DNA of 64,000 nt from Bradyrhizobium betae (GCF_004123905.1 NZ_MZXW01000021.1:62001-126000), one strand, 5' to 3'; positions 34,511 through 43,555 are shown, numbered from the stretch's first letter. A program made the numbers and translations. The notes: generated by a model not told the origin, from the letters alone.

Positions 34511-35908
34511 ATGCGCGATAGAATTTTGTGGTGGGCGAGACACTGCTCGATGGCGGTTTCTCTGCTCCTGCCGGCGATGGGCACGGCGAGCCCCGCAGCC
34601 GCCGAGGAGAAGCTCGTCGTCTGGTGGAACAAGGGCTACTACAAGGCCGAGGAAGACGCGCTGCTCGACGTCATCAAGAAGTTCGAGGCCAAGACCGGCG
34701 TCAAGGTCGAGCTGTCGCAATATGCGACGCAGGACATGATGCCGAAGCTGGTGGCAGCGCTCGATGCCGGCAGTCCGCCTGACGTGACCTATGCGGACAC
34801 CTATCATTTCCAGGGGGCCGGCAAATGGGCTTCCGAAGGCAAGCTGGTCGATCTCGGCCCGGTGCTCGCGCCGATCAAGGGCGAGTTCTCCCCGCAGTCG
34901 CTTGAAACGGTCATGCTGTACAACGACAAGACCAAGGCGAAGGCCTATTATGCCTTCCCGCTCAAGCAGGCGACGCTGCATCTGCACTATTGGAAGGACA
35001 TGCTCGAGGAGGGCGGTCTCAAGGAGACCGACATCCCGAAAGACTGGAAGGGGTTCTGGTCGTTCTGGTGCGACAAGGCGCAGCCGGCGCTGCGCAAGGC
35101 ATCCGGCAAGCGCATCTACGGCATCGGCCATCCCATGGGCGTCGACGCCACCGACAGCTTCATCTCGTTCCTGGTGTTCATGGACGCCTACAACGTCGTG
35201 TTGGTTGACGACAACGGCAAGCTCCTGGTCGACGATCCCAAGGTGAAGGCGGGCCTCGTCGCCGCCATGAAGGATTATGTCGAGATCGCCGCGAAGGGCT
35301 GCACCCCGCAATCGGCGACGAGCTGGAAGGATCCCGACAACAACGTCGCCTTCCACAACAAGACGACCATCATGACGCACAATTCGACGGTCTCGCTTCC
35401 CGGCAAATGGCTGGACGATTCCGGCAACGAGACGCTGACCGCCGAGCAGCGCGACGAGGCCAAGAAGAACTATTACGACCGCATCCGCACCATGGTCTGG
35501 CCCAACAAGCCGGATGGCGCGCCGGTCCATACCCGTGCCTCCGTGGTGGTCGGCCTGATCTTCGAGCAGGCCAAGAACAAGGAGCGCGCCAAGGAGTTCG
35601 TCTCGTTCCTGCTGCGCGACGAAAACCTGCAGCCCTACATCGAAGGCGCGCTCGGCCGCTGGTTTCCGGTCAAGACCGCGGCGCAGAAGTCCGCCTTCTG
35701 GGACGGCGACGTGCATCGCCGTGCGGTGCGCGACCAGTTCTTCGCCGGCGTCGGCGGCTACGAGATGAGCAAGAACTACAAGTTCACCACGCTCAACAAC
35801 GAGAACGTCTGGATGAAGGCCGTCAACGCCATCGTCACCAATAAGGTGCCGGTCGAGAAGGCTGTCGACGACATGATCGTGCGCATCAAGGAAGTGGCCG
35901 GCAACTGA
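34511..35908 (+). CDS. ABC transporter substrate-binding protein, carbohydrate type (family 1)
   Basis: This 465-residue protein starts at ATG 34511 after GGAGAGGAAA. It has a signal peptide (MAVSLLLPAMGTASPAAA), then LVVWWNKGYYKAEEDALLDV, VIKKFEAKTGVKVELSQYA and SPPDVTYADTYHFQGAGKWA, all typical of the family-1 sugar-binding proteins (MalE/UgpB group). No permease or ATPase genes follow, so either a transporter elsewhere is used or the gene is an orphan. It is under the LacI-type operator described above. A strong hairpin separates it from the DHDPS-family gene, as often seen where a binding protein must be made in excess. The sugar is unknown. Confidence 0.9.
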   Translation: MRDRILWWARHCSMAVSLLLPAMGTASPAAAEEKLVVWWNKGYYKAEEDALLDVIKKFEAKTGVKVELSQYATQDMMPKLVAALDAGSPPDVTYADTYHFQGAGKWASEGKLVDLGPVLAPIKGEFSPQSLETVMLYNDKTKAKAYYAFPLKQATLHLHYWKDMLEEGGLKETDIPKDWKGFWSFWCDKAQPALRKASGKRIYGIGHPMGVDATDSFISFLVFMDAYNVVLVDDNGKLLVDDPKVKAGLVAAMKDYVEIAAKGCTPQSATSWKDPDNNVAFHNKTTIMTHNSTVSLPGKWLDDSGNETLTAEQRDEAKKNYYDRIRTMVWPNKPDGAPVHTRASVVVGLIFEQAKNKERAKEFVSFLLRDENLQPYIEGALGRWFPVKTAAQKSAFWDGDVHRRAVRDQFFAGVGGYEMSKNYKFTTLNNENVWMKAVNAIVTNKVPVEKAVDDMIVRIKEVAGN

Positions 35909-35928
35909 CCGCCAGCCCGAGCTGTTAC

Positions 35929-35954
35929 GCTCACGCGTCGTAAGACGCGTGAGC
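35929..35954 (+). terminator. Strong hairpin between binding-protein and aldolase genes
   Basis: GCTCACGCGTC (35929-35939) and GACGCGTGAGC (35944-35954) form a perfect 11-bp stem with a GTAA tetraloop, 20 bases after the stop codon. No T-run follows, so it more likely protects or processes the mRNA than ends transcription fully. Confidence 0.5.
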
Positions 35955-36000
35955 GGCAGGCTCTGCTTGTCACCGATTTCAAAATCCTGGGAGCCGATTT

Positions 36001-36933
36001 GTGACTGCAACCATCAAAGGCATCATTCCCGTGATGCTGACGCCGTTCACCGAAGCCGACGCGATTGATTATGCGAGCCTCGAAAATCTGATCGAATGGT
36101 ACATTGCCAATGGCGCGGATGCGCTGTTCGCGGTCGCCCAGTCGAGCGAGATGCAGTTTTTGAGTCTCGAGGAGCGCGTCGCGCTGGCGCGTTTCGTCGT
36201 GCGGCAGGCCGCAGGCCGTGTGCCTGTCATCGCATCGGGCCACGTCAGTGAATCCCGCGACGACCAGGTGACCGAGCTGACCTCCATCGCCGCAACCGGC
36301 GTGGACGGACTGGTGCTGGTGACGAACCGGTTCGATCCGAAGGGGCAGGGCGGTCCCGTCTTCATGGACAATCTGCGCGCACTGCTCGCCGCGCTGCCGG
36401 CGGGTCTTCCACTTGGCCTCTACGAATGTCCTGCGCCGTTCCGCCGGCTCCTGTCCGATGACGAGCTCAAGTTCTGCGCCGGGAGCGGACGCTTCGCGAT
36501 CCTCAAGGACGTGTCCTGCGACCTCGAGACCGTGAAGCGCCGCGTGGCGCTGACGAAAAGCTCGTCGCTTGCCATCGTCAACGCCAATGCGGCGATCGCC
36601 TTCGACGCCATGAGGGCCGGATCAGCCGGCTTCACCGGAGTCTTCACCAACTTCCACCCCGACCTCTACAAATGGCTGCTCACCGACAGCTCCAGGCATC
36701 CGGCTCTAGCGGACGATCTCTCCGTCTATCTCGCGCTCGCCGCGATGGCCGAGCCGATGGGATATCCCAAACTGGCGAAACTGTATCATCAGAGGCTCGG
36801 CACCTTCTCGTGCACCCGCAGCCGCGCCGTCGACTTCGACATTCGTGAGCGCTTCTGGGCGCTCGATGCACTGCTCGACAAGATCATGCAGGGGCAGGCG
36901 AGCTTCCGCGCCAGGATCGCGGCTGCCGGCTGA
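36001..36933 (+). CDS. Dihydrodipicolinate synthase-family aldolase/dehydratase
   Basis: This 310-residue TIM-barrel protein starts at GTG 36001. It opens GIIPVMLTPFTEADAIDY, as in DapA/NanA. The Schiff-base lysine is K169 in FAILKDVSCD and the general tyrosine is Y141 in LGLYECPAP. The usual GTTGE motif is replaced by VAQSSEMQF, so it is not a true DapA; the family also includes N-acetylneuraminate lyase, KDG aldolase and keto-deoxy-sugar-acid dehydratases. With the sugar-binding protein, the sialidase-like protein and the SSS symporter nearby, a sugar-acid lyase role is likely. The stop codon forms part of the palindrome TGAGCTCA shared with the convergent SDR gene. Confidence 0.88.
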   Translation: MTATIKGIIPVMLTPFTEADAIDYASLENLIEWYIANGADALFAVAQSSEMQFLSLEERVALARFVVRQAAGRVPVIASGHVSESRDDQVTELTSIAATGVDGLVLVTNRFDPKGQGGPVFMDNLRALLAALPAGLPLGLYECPAPFRRLLSDDELKFCAGSGRFAILKDVSCDLETVKRRVALTKSSSLAIVNANAAIAFDAMRAGSAGFTGVFTNFHPDLYKWLLTDSSRHPALADDLSVYLALAAMAEPMGYPKLAKLYHQRLGTFSCTRSRAVDFDIRERFWALDALLDKIMQGQASFRARIAAAG

Positions 36934-36935
36934 GC

Positions 36936-37616
36936 TCAGAGCGAGCTGCCGCCGCAGATGACGAGCTGCTGCCCGGTGATGGACGCGGCTTCCGGCGACA
37001 ACAGGAACGCCACGGCGTGCGCGACTTCACCCGGGCGAATGAAGCGGCCGATCGGCGGCAGTTTTGGGGTGACACCAGCGCGCGAGGGGTCCTTCAGCAT
37101 AGGTGTTTCGGTCGCGGCCGGCGCAACGACGTTGACTGTGACGCCCTTCGGCGCAAGCTCGATCGCCCAGGACCGCGCCAGCGCGACCAGCGCCGCCTTG
37201 GTTGCCGCATATTGCCCGCGGCCGGCGGCACCCGATGCGGTGCGGCTGCCAATGAAGACGATGCGGCCTCCGTTCGGCAGGCGCGGCGCCAGCGCATTGG
37301 CGAGACGTTCGGCGACATCGACATGCAGCCGCCACATCGCAGCGCCATCGTCGTGATCGAGAGATCCGAGCTCGCCAACCTTCAGCATGCCGGCCGCATG
37401 AACGAGTGCGGTCGGCGCGAGTTCAGCGACGGCGTCCGTAACGCCGTCGACGTCGTTCAGATCGAGCGACAGGTGATCGAACGCCGGATGGTCGAACGTT
37501 ACAGGCCGGCGGCTGATCCCGGTGACGCGCCAGCCGTCGCGCAACAGGCGCTCGACGATCGCCGCGCCAATCCCTGAACTGGCGCCGGTGACGAGTGCGT
37601 GCGGCCTCTTGTCCAT
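36936..37616 (-). CDS. Short-chain dehydrogenase/reductase (SDR)
   Basis: This 226-residue classical SDR has the cofactor loop TGASSGIGAAIVERLL, the catalytic serine region FIGSRTAS and the catalytic pair in GQYAATKAALVALA (YxxxK), with NVVAPAATETPML and the C-terminal MITGQ-like ASITGQQLVICGG. It uses NAD(P)H to interconvert an alcohol and a carbonyl. It is the last gene of the minus-strand operon, four bases behind the sialidase-like gene. It may act on a sugar or sugar acid released by its neighbour. Confidence 0.93.
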   Translation of the reverse strand: MDKRPHALVTGASSGIGAAIVERLLRDGWRVTGISRRPVTFDHPAFDHLSLDLNDVDGVTDAVAELAPTALVHAAGMLKVGELGSLDHDDGAAMWRLHVDVAERLANALAPRLPNGGRIVFIGSRTASGAAGRGQYAATKAALVALARSWAIELAPKGVTVNVVAPAATETPMLKDPSRAGVTPKLPPIGRFIRPGEVAHAVAFLLSPEAASITGQQLVICGGSSL

Positions 37617-37620
37617 GTTC

Positions 37621-38805
37621 TCAGTCCCGCGTCACCCAATTCTCGTTCACCCGGACATATTTGATCGCGCGGCGATGAAAGGTGAACGCCGTGTGGATCG
37701 CGCCGTCGGCGGTCTGTTTGACGGAGGGGTAGGACAGCTCGCGATTGGTCTGGTCGCGCGAATTGTTGGTCATGCAGTAGCCGTCGCCGGTCTCGACATT
37801 GCGCTTGGCCCACGACCGCCCGCCGTCGGTGGAGACCGCCAGCGTCATCGGCGCCCGCGGCGCGCCCCAGAAGGCGGTGCGTCCGTCGGCCTTGCTGCCG
37901 TCGCCGGCGAGCACCGGCGGCAGATCATCCTCGATCTCGTCATAGAGCGAGAGACGGCGCCCGGTCGCGTCCTTGGCGCTGGAATCGTTGAACACCAGCG
38001 CAAGATGTCCATTGTCGAGCCGCGCCAGCTGGATCGAGGAATTGTTGTTGGGAAGCGCGGTGGCCTCAGGCGTGGACCAGGTGCGGCCGTGATCCTCGGA
38101 CCTGCTCTGGTAGATGTTGTCGGCCCAGCGGCTGCGATACACCGCAATCAGCGAGCCATCGTCGAGCCGCGCGATGCACATATGCACGCAGCCGCGGCTG
38201 CCGGGGACGTCGATGTCGCGCCAGGTCGCGCCGGCATCGGGCGAGATCTTCACCGCGCTGGTGTCCTCGTCGCCGTTCCATTTCCGCCCCGGTGTGCTGT
38301 GGCAGTAGAACACCGGCAACAGCCAGTCGCCGTTGTCGAGCACGACGATCGGCTGCCGGATGAAGGTGCCGCGGCCGCGATGCTCGGGAAACAGCGTCTC
38401 GATCGGGCCCCAGCTCTTGCCGTGGTCGCGCGAGAGACGGCGGCGGATGATGGCGGTGTCCTGGTTGCCCGCGAGCTGCGCCGTCCACATCAGCCACAGC
38501 GTGCCGTCAGGGGCCGGGAACAGCACCGGGTTCTGCTCCGAGCGGCCTTTGTCGTCGGACAGCTTTTCGGCAGGCGACCATTGCGCCGCGCCGCGGGGCA
38601 GGCGCGAGAAATAAACCGAGATGTCCGACATGCCCTCCTGCGTGCCGCCGAACCAGACGCAGGCCAGATCGCCGTTGGCGAGCGGCATCAGATTGGCGGC
38701 ATGGTTCTGCACGCAAGGCGAGGGAATGAAGGCGTCGAACCGGTCGGGATCGCCGGCAGCCTGGCGAACGATGCCATCGGCGGCGATCTCGATGTCGGTA
38801 GTCAT
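37621..38805 (-). CDS. Sialidase-like (Asp-box, six-bladed propeller) protein
   Basis: This 394-residue protein contains four Asp-box motifs (SxDxGxxW) at residues 125-132, 188-195, 236-243 and 325-332, spaced as in six-bladed propellers of the sialidase superfamily. The FIRQPIVVLDNGDWLLPVFY segment carries an FRIP-like motif (FIRQP), and LARLDNGHLALVFNDSS matches the family's conserved strands. There is no signal peptide, so it acts in the cytoplasm, unlike secreted sialidases; it may hydrolyse or bind an imported sugar conjugate. ATG 38805 overlaps the stop of the symporter gene by four bases. A much longer frame runs to 40356 but that part is the shadow of the symporter gene. Confidence 0.85.
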   Translation of the reverse strand: MTTDIEIAADGIVRQAAGDPDRFDAFIPSPCVQNHAANLMPLANGDLACVWFGGTQEGMSDISVYFSRLPRGAAQWSPAEKLSDDKGRSEQNPVLFPAPDGTLWLMWTAQLAGNQDTAIIRRRLSRDHGKSWGPIETLFPEHRGRGTFIRQPIVVLDNGDWLLPVFYCHSTPGRKWNGDEDTSAVKISPDAGATWRDIDVPGSRGCVHMCIARLDDGSLIAVYRSRWADNIYQSRSEDHGRTWSTPEATALPNNNSSIQLARLDNGHLALVFNDSSAKDATGRRLSLYDEIEDDLPPVLAGDGSKADGRTAFWGAPRAPMTLAVSTDGGRSWAKRNVETGDGYCMTNNSRDQTNRELSYPSVKQTADGAIHTAFTFHRRAIKYVRVNENWVTRD

Positions 38806-40232
38806 GTCGAAGTCCTTTCCACGAATGCATTGGGCTGTGTCGCCTGCGGAGTCGCTGCGGGCGTGCGGCCGAGCACGAGGCGCTCGATCGCCATCACGAC
38901 CAGCGGTGTTGCGGCCGCGGTATACATGTTGTCGATGCCGAAGGGGTTGCCGAGCATGTACCAGACCGTGGTCGAGACGGCGGCGCCGATCAGGCCGGCG
39001 GTGGCGCCGCGGTTGCTGGCAAACAGCGGCAGATAGAAGCCCATCATCGCCACGATCGTGATCGACAGCCGCAGCGCGCGGGTGAAGAACGACAGCTTGA
39101 GGATCTCCGGGATGAAGAACACGAAAACCAGCGGTGCGATGCCGATCACGATCGAGAACACCCGGGTCATCTTCAGCTCGCGCTCCGGCGTCGGCTTCCA
39201 GTAGGGCACGTAGAAGTCGCGCACCACGAGCGAGGCGATCGCGAGCGCGACGGTGCAGACGCTGACGAAGATCGAGGCGACCAGCGAGGTCGTCACGAAA
39301 GCGGAGGCCAGCGGCGGCATTTTCTCCAGAAACACCGGCAGTGCGTAAAGGCTGTTCATATCGGGATAGAGATATTTTGCGGCGACGCCGATCAGCGCGA
39401 GCAGGAAGCCGAGCGGGAGACAGAACGCCGCCGCATAGAAGGTCGCCTTGCGGGCATCGTCGGCGCTCGGCGTCGAGGAGATCGCCTGCACGATGAACTG
39501 GGTCGAGAAGATCGCGCCGACCGTGCCGAAGGTCCAGGCGAAGATGGTCGCAAAGCCGATCTTGCCGTCCCAGCTGAAATAATAGGCCGGCAGCTTGGCC
39601 TGGATCGGCGCGATGCCGCCGGTCAGCGACATCGCCACTGCGAAGATGATGACGATGCCGATCACCTTGAAGGCGCTGTGCAGGATCGTCACCCAGGCAA
39701 CGCCCTTCAATCCGCCGAACACGTAGTAGAAGGTCGAGACCACCGCGATGATGCACATCGCGACGGGCATGCTGACATGCAGCGCCGTGGTGATGGCGGC
39801 CGCGCCGCTGACGTAATTGCCGACATTCACCAGCAGCAGCGCGTAGATCATGATCACGGACACCGTGAGCATGGTCGACTTGCCGTATTTCTGCGCGATC
39901 GCCGCCGAGATGGTGTATTCGCCGGAATTGTAGAGCTTCTTCACCATCAACAGCCCGAACAGCAGGAAGCCGATCGAGGCGCCGAGCACGGCCCATCCGG
40001 CTGCCATGCCGGACTGGAACGCTTCCTGCGCGGTGCCGACGGTCGACTTGGCGCCGACGAATTCGGACATCATCAGCACGCCGACGACGACGGCCGGCAT
40101 CGCGCGCGCAGCGGTCATGAACTGGTCGCTGGTCCGGCTGCGCAGCTTGAGCGTGAGCCAGGATGTGAAGGCGATGTAGGCCACGATCATCGCGACGATG
40201 AGCGTGCTGTCGCCATTGAGAATGGCTTGCAT
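38802..40232 (-). CDS. Sodium:solute symporter (SSS family)
   Basis: This 476-residue membrane protein has about 13 helices. Family signatures include SWLTLKLRSRTSDQFMTAARAMP near the N-terminus, EFVGAKSTVGTAQEAFQSGMA and YTISAAIAQKYGKSTMLT. It would import its substrate with sodium at the inner membrane. It heads the minus-strand operon (symporter, sialidase-like, SDR) and is coupled by ATGA overlap to the second gene, so the transported compound is probably the substrate of the sialidase-like enzyme. SSS transporters of sialic acid exist, but this one cannot be assigned. An IclR-style palindrome lies 64 bases upstream. Confidence 0.92.
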   Translation of the reverse strand: MQAILNGDSTLIVAMIVAYIAFTSWLTLKLRSRTSDQFMTAARAMPAVVVGVLMMSEFVGAKSTVGTAQEAFQSGMAAGWAVLGASIGFLLFGLLMVKKLYNSGEYTISAAIAQKYGKSTMLTVSVIMIYALLLVNVGNYVSGAAAITTALHVSMPVAMCIIAVVSTFYYVFGGLKGVAWVTILHSAFKVIGIVIIFAVAMSLTGGIAPIQAKLPAYYFSWDGKIGFATIFAWTFGTVGAIFSTQFIVQAISSTPSADDARKATFYAAAFCLPLGFLLALIGVAAKYLYPDMNSLYALPVFLEKMPPLASAFVTTSLVASIFVSVCTVALAIASLVVRDFYVPYWKPTPERELKMTRVFSIVIGIAPLVFVFFIPEILKLSFFTRALRLSITIVAMMGFYLPLFASNRGATAGLIGAAVSTTVWYMLGNPFGIDNMYTAAATPLVVMAIERLVLGRTPAATPQATQPNAFVERTST

Positions 40233-40295
40233 CGGTGGACGTTTCCTCTGGTACGCGGATGCGGTGTTTTGAGCCCGCTTGGTCCGATGAGTGAT

Positions 40296-40318
40296 GTTCG
40301 GAATGCGAACAATTGTTC
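40296..40318. promoter_or_regulatory. Two overlapping palindromes upstream of the symporter operon (IclR-style operator)
   Basis: GTTCG-GAATG-CGAAC (40296-40310) is a 5-5-5 inverted repeat of the form known for IclR-family operators such as those of PcaR/PcaU. Overlapping it, GAACAATTGTTC (40307-40318) is a perfect 12-bp palindrome. They lie 64-86 bases before the symporter start on the minus strand. No IclR-family gene is present in the window, so the regulator would be elsewhere. Confidence 0.5.
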
Positions 40319-40375
40319 TTAATTGCTATTAGACCTTTCCCGACGCGGTGCGTCAAGCGCGGGGGTGGAGGCGGC

Positions 40376-40409
40376 GCGGCAACGCACCCCGTCGGGAGTG
40401 CGTTGCCGC
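40376..40409 (-). terminator. Perfect 12-bp hairpin downstream of the MFS gene
   Basis: GCGGCAACGCAC and GTGCGTTGCCGC pair perfectly around a 10-base loop, 76 bases beyond the MFS stop codon and ahead of the symporter promoter. It lacks a T-run on either strand. It probably insulates the MFS transcript from the symporter operon. Confidence 0.45.
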
Positions 40410-40484
40410 AGCAAGTTCAAAGGGTTGCCATGTGCAGGATTGCATCGTCTCGGGCGGACGCGCCGCCGCGCGATCCCCGCGACC

Positions 40485-41738
40485 TCAGGAGCGCGTGGGG
40501 CTCCGGATCGCCGCGCCGCCGGCATCGATCGTCTGCGCATTCAGGCGACGTTCGGCGGGACGGGCGACCAGAACATACAGGACCAAAGCGAGCAGCGACG
40601 ACGCGGCCATCACCGCCGTCATCGAGAGCGCGGTCCGTCCGTCGAAGCGCACCGCCACCAGTCCGCTCGATATGGCACCTGCGATCAGCTGAATGCTGCC
40701 GGCAGCGGCGCTGACGGCGCCGGCGATGTCGGGGAGATGCTGCATCGTCGCGCTCATCACGTTCGGCACGCTCAGTCCGAAGCCGAGCGCCACGGCCATC
40801 AACAGTGCGACGACGACCGCCGTGGGCATCCAGCCAGCCAATGTCATCGCGAGCAGGACGACGCTGGCCGCCGCCGACAGCGTCAGCCCGATGGTGAGCA
40901 TATGGCCTGAGGATATTCCGCGCCGGCCGAGCTGGCCGTCGAGGAAGGCGCCCGCCATCACCGACGCCGAGCAGGCGCTGAAGATCAGGCCGTATTGCGC
41001 AGGCGAGAGGCCGACGGCGCCGACGAAGAACAGCGAGGCGCCGGTGACGTAGGCAAACACCGTCGCGCCGCCCGCGGCGCCGACCAGGATGAAGCCGAAC
41101 GACACCGGATGCGTCAGCACCCGGCGATAGCTGTCGATCACGGCTGATGGCACCAGGCGCGTGGATGGAGCGTCCACCGCAGTTTCGGCGAAGCGACACA
41201 TCACCACCACAAGCAGCATGAAGCCGATCGCGGCCTGGGTCGCATAGATCGATTGCCAGCCGGCCGCCGCCAGCAGGGCGGCGCCTGCCGTCGGCGCGAT
41301 CACGGTTGCGACATTGACTGCGACCATGACGTTGCCGATCTTGCCGCGCGCAGCGTCACCGTCGAAGAGGTCGCGGATGATGGCGAAAGTCGTGGCCGTC
41401 GCGGCCGCGCCGATCCCCTGGAGGAAGCGGCATACGAGCAGAAGCGGCAGCGAGGTGGCCAGCGCGCAACTGACGCTGGCGGCGATGAACAGTGCAAGGC
41501 CAAAGGCCAGCACCGGCTTGCGGCCGATGCGGTCCGAAACCGGTCCGTAGATCAGCGGCGCGGTGGCAAGGCTCAGCATGAAGGCGCTCATCGTCAGCCC
41601 GACATCCGACGCGCTCACACGAAGCGCAGCGCCGGTGGCGGCCAATGCCGGCAGATTGATGTCGATGCCGGAATACGGTACGGCCGCGAGAGCGCCGAGC
41701 AGCAGCGTGAAGGCAAAGGTGTCTGGTTCAATCCGCAT
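40485..41738 (-). CDS. MFS efflux transporter, Bcr/CflA-type (DHA1)
   Basis: This 417-residue membrane protein has 12 predicted helices. The loop 2-3 motif GPVSDRIGRKPVLAFGL and LVCRFLQGIGAAATATTFAI on helix 4 are diagnostic for the drug:H+ antiporter group, with closest style to Bcr/CflA proteins. It exports small toxic compounds. It lies 87 bases behind the glycosyltransferase gene on the same strand, and the pair may form a modify-and-export detoxification unit. Substrate unknown. Confidence 0.9.
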   Translation of the reverse strand: MRIEPDTFAFTLLLGALAAVPYSGIDINLPALAATGAALRVSASDVGLTMSAFMLSLATAPLIYGPVSDRIGRKPVLAFGLALFIAASVSCALATSLPLLLVCRFLQGIGAAATATTFAIIRDLFDGDAARGKIGNVMVAVNVATVIAPTAGAALLAAAGWQSIYATQAAIGFMLLVVVMCRFAETAVDAPSTRLVPSAVIDSYRRVLTHPVSFGFILVGAAGGATVFAYVTGASLFFVGAVGLSPAQYGLIFSACSASVMAGAFLDGQLGRRGISSGHMLTIGLTLSAAASVVLLAMTLAGWMPTAVVVALLMAVALGFGLSVPNVMSATMQHLPDIAGAVSAAAGSIQLIAGAISSGLVAVRFDGRTALSMTAVMAASSLLALVLYVLVARPAERRLNAQTIDAGGAAIRSPTRS

Positions 41739-41825
41739 GGACGAATATCCGGTGAGGTGTGATGGATCTTCACGCGGCGATGGAGCGCGATCGTGCCGCG
41801 CTCCATCGCTTTCTTCATCTGCGGA

Positions 41826-43178
41826 TCAGGCGCGCCGGCCGGCACGCCGTCCCTGGCTCGCAGCGATCGCGCGTTGGCGCGACACTTGGGTCTCGTCGGT
41901 CACGAGCTCGCTGATGACCCGGACAATTTCTGCCCGCGTGTTGATCCCGGCGAACTCGTCCGCGATCTGCGCTGCGCGCAACTGATAGCGCGGCTGGTCG
42001 AGCACCGCCCGCACCGCGTCGCGCAAGGCCTCCGGCGTCGGCTCGTTGGTCTCGAGGTTGATGCCGACGCCGGACCATGCGACCCGCGCGTTGACGTCGG
42101 CCTTGTCCTCAGTCAGTCCTGCGGTGACCAGCGGGATGCCGTAGCTCATCGCCTGGTTGACGCTGCCATAGCCGCCATTGGTGACGAGCACGTCGACGTT
42201 CGGCAGCAGCCATTCGAACGGCAGATAGGGCGCGATGCGTGCGTTCGAGGGGATCTTGCCGGGGATGGCATCGACCGGGCGGCCGCCCGCAGTGGCGATC
42301 ACCAGGATGTCGGGCTCGTCGGCAAGTGCGGCCAGCGTCGGGGCGACCAGCAGGTTGAAGTTGTGATTGGCCACCGTTCCCTGCGTCACCAGAACGACCT
42401 TGCGCGAACCGTCGAGGTCTTCGGCCCAGGCGGGCGGCGGGACCTGGTTGGGGATGATCGGAGGCGTGCCGACGAAGTGCACGGAGGACGGGATCTCGCG
42501 CGGAAATTCGAAACTGGGCACCGACAATTGCAGATAGGCGTCGCCGAGCGCGACAACGGAATGGAATAGCGGCATCGCGATCGGCCCGACGCCGAGGGTC
42601 TTCAAGGCGCGGTTCAGACGCAGCGACACGGGTTGATCGACCGCCGCATCGAAGTCCCGCGCCATGGCCGCATACCGACTGCGCTCCTCTTCGGACTTTG
42701 CCGGCGGCAGGCCGAGGAAATTGGGCCCACCGTCCTCACGCGCCCAATGCAGGAACGAGGTGCCGCAGAACGCGATGGGAGGCCGCTGCGAGCGCGGGCC
42801 CAGCAGCATTGGCAACACGCCGAACAGCATGTCGTCGCAGACGATGATATCGGCCGGGAATTGCTGCAGCACCTGCAGCAGTCCCTGGTGCTGGGCCGGA
42901 ATGGCGTCGACGAAGAAGCGCTCGCAGGCAACACGGAACCACTCGAGTCCCGGTGGAATGGTCTTGAGCTCGGGAAACCGCGAGAAGACGTCGTTCGGGT
43001 CGAAGTCCGCATCCTCCGGCAGGGGAAAGAATTTGACGCCGCTGGCTTCGACGCGGGCCCGAAAGGCGGTGCCTGTCATAAACGCAATCTCATGACCTTC
43101 GGCGATCAGGATCTGCGTGATCGCCAGCATCGGATTGAGATGACCCGTCGCAGGCGTCGAAGCGATAAGAATCTTCAT
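41826..43178 (-). CDS. UGT/MGT-type glycosyltransferase (GT1, GT-B fold)
   Basis: This 450-residue enzyme starts KILIASTPATGHLNPMLAITQ, the N-terminal acceptor-domain strand of GT1 enzymes. The C-terminal donor-binding site reads VLVTNGGYGSVNQAMSYGIPLV, with the following SxE/D-type region LTEDKADVNARVAW. Similar bacterial enzymes glycosylate macrolides, flavonoids or sterols. ATG 43178 is chosen because the family N-terminus begins there; the open frame reaches 43373. It precedes the MFS gene in the same direction. Confidence 0.88.
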   Translation of the reverse strand: MKILIASTPATGHLNPMLAITQILIAEGHEIAFMTGTAFRARVEASGVKFFPLPEDADFDPNDVFSRFPELKTIPPGLEWFRVACERFFVDAIPAQHQGLLQVLQQFPADIIVCDDMLFGVLPMLLGPRSQRPPIAFCGTSFLHWAREDGGPNFLGLPPAKSEEERSRYAAMARDFDAAVDQPVSLRLNRALKTLGVGPIAMPLFHSVVALGDAYLQLSVPSFEFPREIPSSVHFVGTPPIIPNQVPPPAWAEDLDGSRKVVLVTQGTVANHNFNLLVAPTLAALADEPDILVIATAGGRPVDAIPGKIPSNARIAPYLPFEWLLPNVDVLVTNGGYGSVNQAMSYGIPLVTAGLTEDKADVNARVAWSGVGINLETNEPTPEALRDAVRAVLDQPRYQLRAAQIADEFAGINTRAEIVRVISELVTDETQVSRQRAIAASQGRRAGRRA

Positions 43179-43555
43179 GGGAGATGACCTCTTGATGATC
43201 GAAGCATGGTCGCCACAGGGCGGCCGCTCGCGTGAGCAAGAGGGAATTGAGGGGATCGCCGTTACACCAAGGCTTCCGATGGCCAGCAAATGGTTACGTC
43301 GGCAACGCATCGTGGCGCGGCCAAGGCCAGTATCAAGGCCAGCGTCATGCCGGCGGCGGTGGCGTCGCCGCACGAGGATTACGATTGTAACGCGAGCGGC
43401 CTGCCGTGAAACGAGGCGGTAATGCCGCGCCCGTAATCCGGCAAAGCGCCGTTTGGCGTGCCGCGGACATTCAACGGCGATTTGGCCGAAGGCAATTATT
43501 GACGACCAGGATATCGCGCGGTTGTGACCGCGCAGAATTCTTTGAGGAGTACGCC
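43179..43555. other. Divergent intergenic region of about 380 bases with a 5' UTR hairpin
   Basis: The gap between the leftward glycosyltransferase and the rightward cytochrome gene holds no convincing gene. A perfect 7-bp hairpin, GCGCGGT-TGTG-ACCGCGC, lies at 43516-43533, ten bases ahead of the GAGGAG ribosome-binding site (43544-43549) of the cytochrome gene. It could influence translation initiation or be part of an operator. Confidence 0.4.

Noticed and set aside
34112..36010. 632-codon minus-strand frame opposite the sugar-binding protein gene
   Set aside because: Antisense shadow; it also runs through the palindromic repeat and the LacI operator, which a real gene would not.
38806..40356. 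Upstream half of a 911-codon minus-strand frame ending in the sialidase-like protein
   Set aside because: Only the last 394 codons resemble a protein family. The upstream part overlaps the SSS symporter in another frame, and the symporter has all family signatures, so this is not a fusion protein.
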